From the NCBI RefSeq assembly GCF_001514265.1, contig NZ_KQ949006.1:1-64000 (forward strand): 64,000 nt of DNA, given 5' to 3'. Positions 61,584-64,000 of this stretch are shown piece by piece. Numbering within the stretch: position 1 is the first letter of the stretch; each line of letters starts with the position of its first letter. The DNA is from Streptomyces resistomycificus. Lineage in GTDB: Bacteria; Actinomycetota; Actinomycetes; Streptomycetales; Streptomycetaceae. The position numbers were made by a program, and so were the translations under genes. Under the pieces are notes generated by a model that worked only from the letters and a program-made list of their open reading frames with translations, ran no database searches and was not told the origin of the DNA.

Positions 61584-61961
61584 ATGGGCATGATTCTCAA
61601 GCATCCGTCCGACCGCGGAGGCTCGCGGAGCAAGCCGTTCGAGAGGCTGGCCGAGAACGCCTCACGGTTCACCAGTTCGGCGACGTTCTTCGGGATCTGC
61701 CTGATCCTGGTCGCCGTGGCTGTCGCGTTGCACGTGATCGGTCTGCCGATCGCGTGGCTCCTGTTCGTGGGCGAGGCCATGTCCGCGGTGACCCTGCTCA
61801 TGGTGGCGCTGTTGAAGAACTCCGAGCTGCGGGCCGAACGCGCCGTACAGCGCAAGCTGGACCTCATCGCGGCGGCCCTGCTGGAGGGGCTTGAGGGCGG
61901 CGGCCCCGGAGAGGCACACCAGAGGCTGCGGTCCCTCCTCGACAGGGAAGAGAAGCCCTGA
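61584..61961 (+). CDS. Low-affinity iron permease-like membrane protein
   Basis: A 125-residue protein with two transmembrane segments (FFGICLILVAVAVALHVIGLP and WLLFVGEAMSAVTLLMVALL) and an ERAVQRKLDLIAAALLEGLEG cytoplasmic helix. This fits the bacterial low-affinity iron permease family (Fet4-like, PF04120), though iron transport is not proven in bacteria. The ATG at 61584 or 61590 could be used. Confidence 0.75.
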   Translation: MGMILKHPSDRGGSRSKPFERLAENASRFTSSATFFGICLILVAVAVALHVIGLPIAWLLFVGEAMSAVTLLMVALLKNSELRAERAVQRKLDLIAAALLEGLEGGGPGEAHQRLRSLLDREEKP

Positions 61962-62185
61962 GGTGTCCGTTCCCCGCACGCGCGCTCCCGCGCCGGGCCG
62001 AGCGAGGGCGTCCGAGGGTCTCGACGGTGACCGAAAGTGACAGGCGCGTCGCAGCGGGCAACACTGAACCCCAGGTCAGAGCCCCTCGGCCATACGCGTT
62101 TCCCCCGAGGGGTGGCGGTCGGGCAAGATGGGGTGTATCTGCCCACTGCCCACCTGCCAGACTTCAAGCTGCCGGACGGTTTCTC

Positions 62186-63850
<1,665 letters not shown>

Positions 63851-63852
63851 TC

Positions 63853-64000
63853 TTGCGGCACATCTACCGCTGCCCGCTGCGCTGGGCGGACATGGACGCG
63901 TACGGCCACGTCAACAACGTGGTCTTCCTCCGCTACCTGGAGGAAGCCCGTATCGACTTCCTGTTCCGCCCGGAGAAGGACTTCAAGCAGGGGTCCGTGG
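63853..64000 (+). CDS. Acyl-CoA thioesterase, 4HBT family (3' truncated by window)
   Basis: The first 49 codons of a hotdog-fold thioesterase: RHIYRCPLRWADMDAYGHVNN, VVFLRYLEEARIDFLF. The active-site Asp in DMDAYGHVNN is visible. The start is TTG at 63853, two bases after the ettA stop, so it is probably coupled to ettA. The rest lies beyond the window. Confidence 0.85.
   Translation, partial: MRHIYRCPLRWADMDAYGHVNNVVFLRYLEEARIDFLFRPEKDFKQGSV

Overview
The window is high-GC DNA with Streptomyces codon use, many GTG and TTG starts, stop/start overlaps, and rodlins, chaplins, MelC tyrosinase, SsbB and dynamin-like DynA/DynB. Only a filamentous, sporulating actinomycete, almost certainly Streptomyces, carries this combination. 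From memory, the order resembles the S. coelicolor segment around SCO2670-SCO2737; no search was run to confirm this.

Region by region. 1-2.4 kb: the 3' part of a polymorphic toxin (YwqJ-type deaminase) followed by two YwqK-type immunity genes and a further small gene. 2.9-6.7 kb: RecD2 helicase and citrate synthase, then a gap holding two C-rich-loop hairpins that resemble the actinobacterial 6C RNA. 7.2-9.8 kb: copper efflux operon (copZ-copA, minus strand) behind a CsoR-like palindrome. 9.8-12.2 kb: a decayed MMPL transporter, an alcohol dehydrogenase, a GNAT acetyltransferase and a small HTH protein. 12.8-19.9 kb: myo-inositol catabolism (iolC, aldolase, iolB, iolD, mmsA, and a divergent TIM-barrel isomerase) with a compact operator. 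20.1-23.6 kb: an unusual secreted hydrolase fused to an ABC ATPase, with its permease. 23.8-28.3 kb: VWA lipoprotein, secreted chorismate mutase and a long-chain acyl-CoA ligase.

28.4-50.0 kb is a cell-surface island. It has three rodlins, an LCP transferase, a short chaplin, a long LPETG chaplin with a single chaplin domain, an ATP-grasp protein, a GH26-like secreted hydrolase, and an eight-gene exopolysaccharide operon on the minus strand (GT4, polyprenyl sugar-1-P transferase, Wzy-like polymerase, MurJ/Wzx-like flippase, deacetylase, GT4, Wzz-like protein, FemAB-like acyltransferase). Two more chaplins and the melC1-melC2 tyrosinase pair follow. Five of these surface genes share a promoter motif of the BldN type (AAC at the -35, 16-bp spacer, GTTG at the -10), which suggests one developmental programme for the aerial-hypha coat.

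50-64 kb: a DUF2087 regulator, a hydroxyacid dehydrogenase, a GAF-PAS-GAF-SpoIIE phosphatase with an SPW-repeat membrane protein, a TQXA thioester surface adhesin with an LAETG sorting signal, ssbB, dynB-dynA (sporulation septation), tRNA-Arg(TCT), a low-affinity iron permease-like protein, EttA and the start of a thioesterase.

Gene identities come from reading motifs in the translations. Starts were chosen by ribosome binding sites, overlaps and family N-termini.
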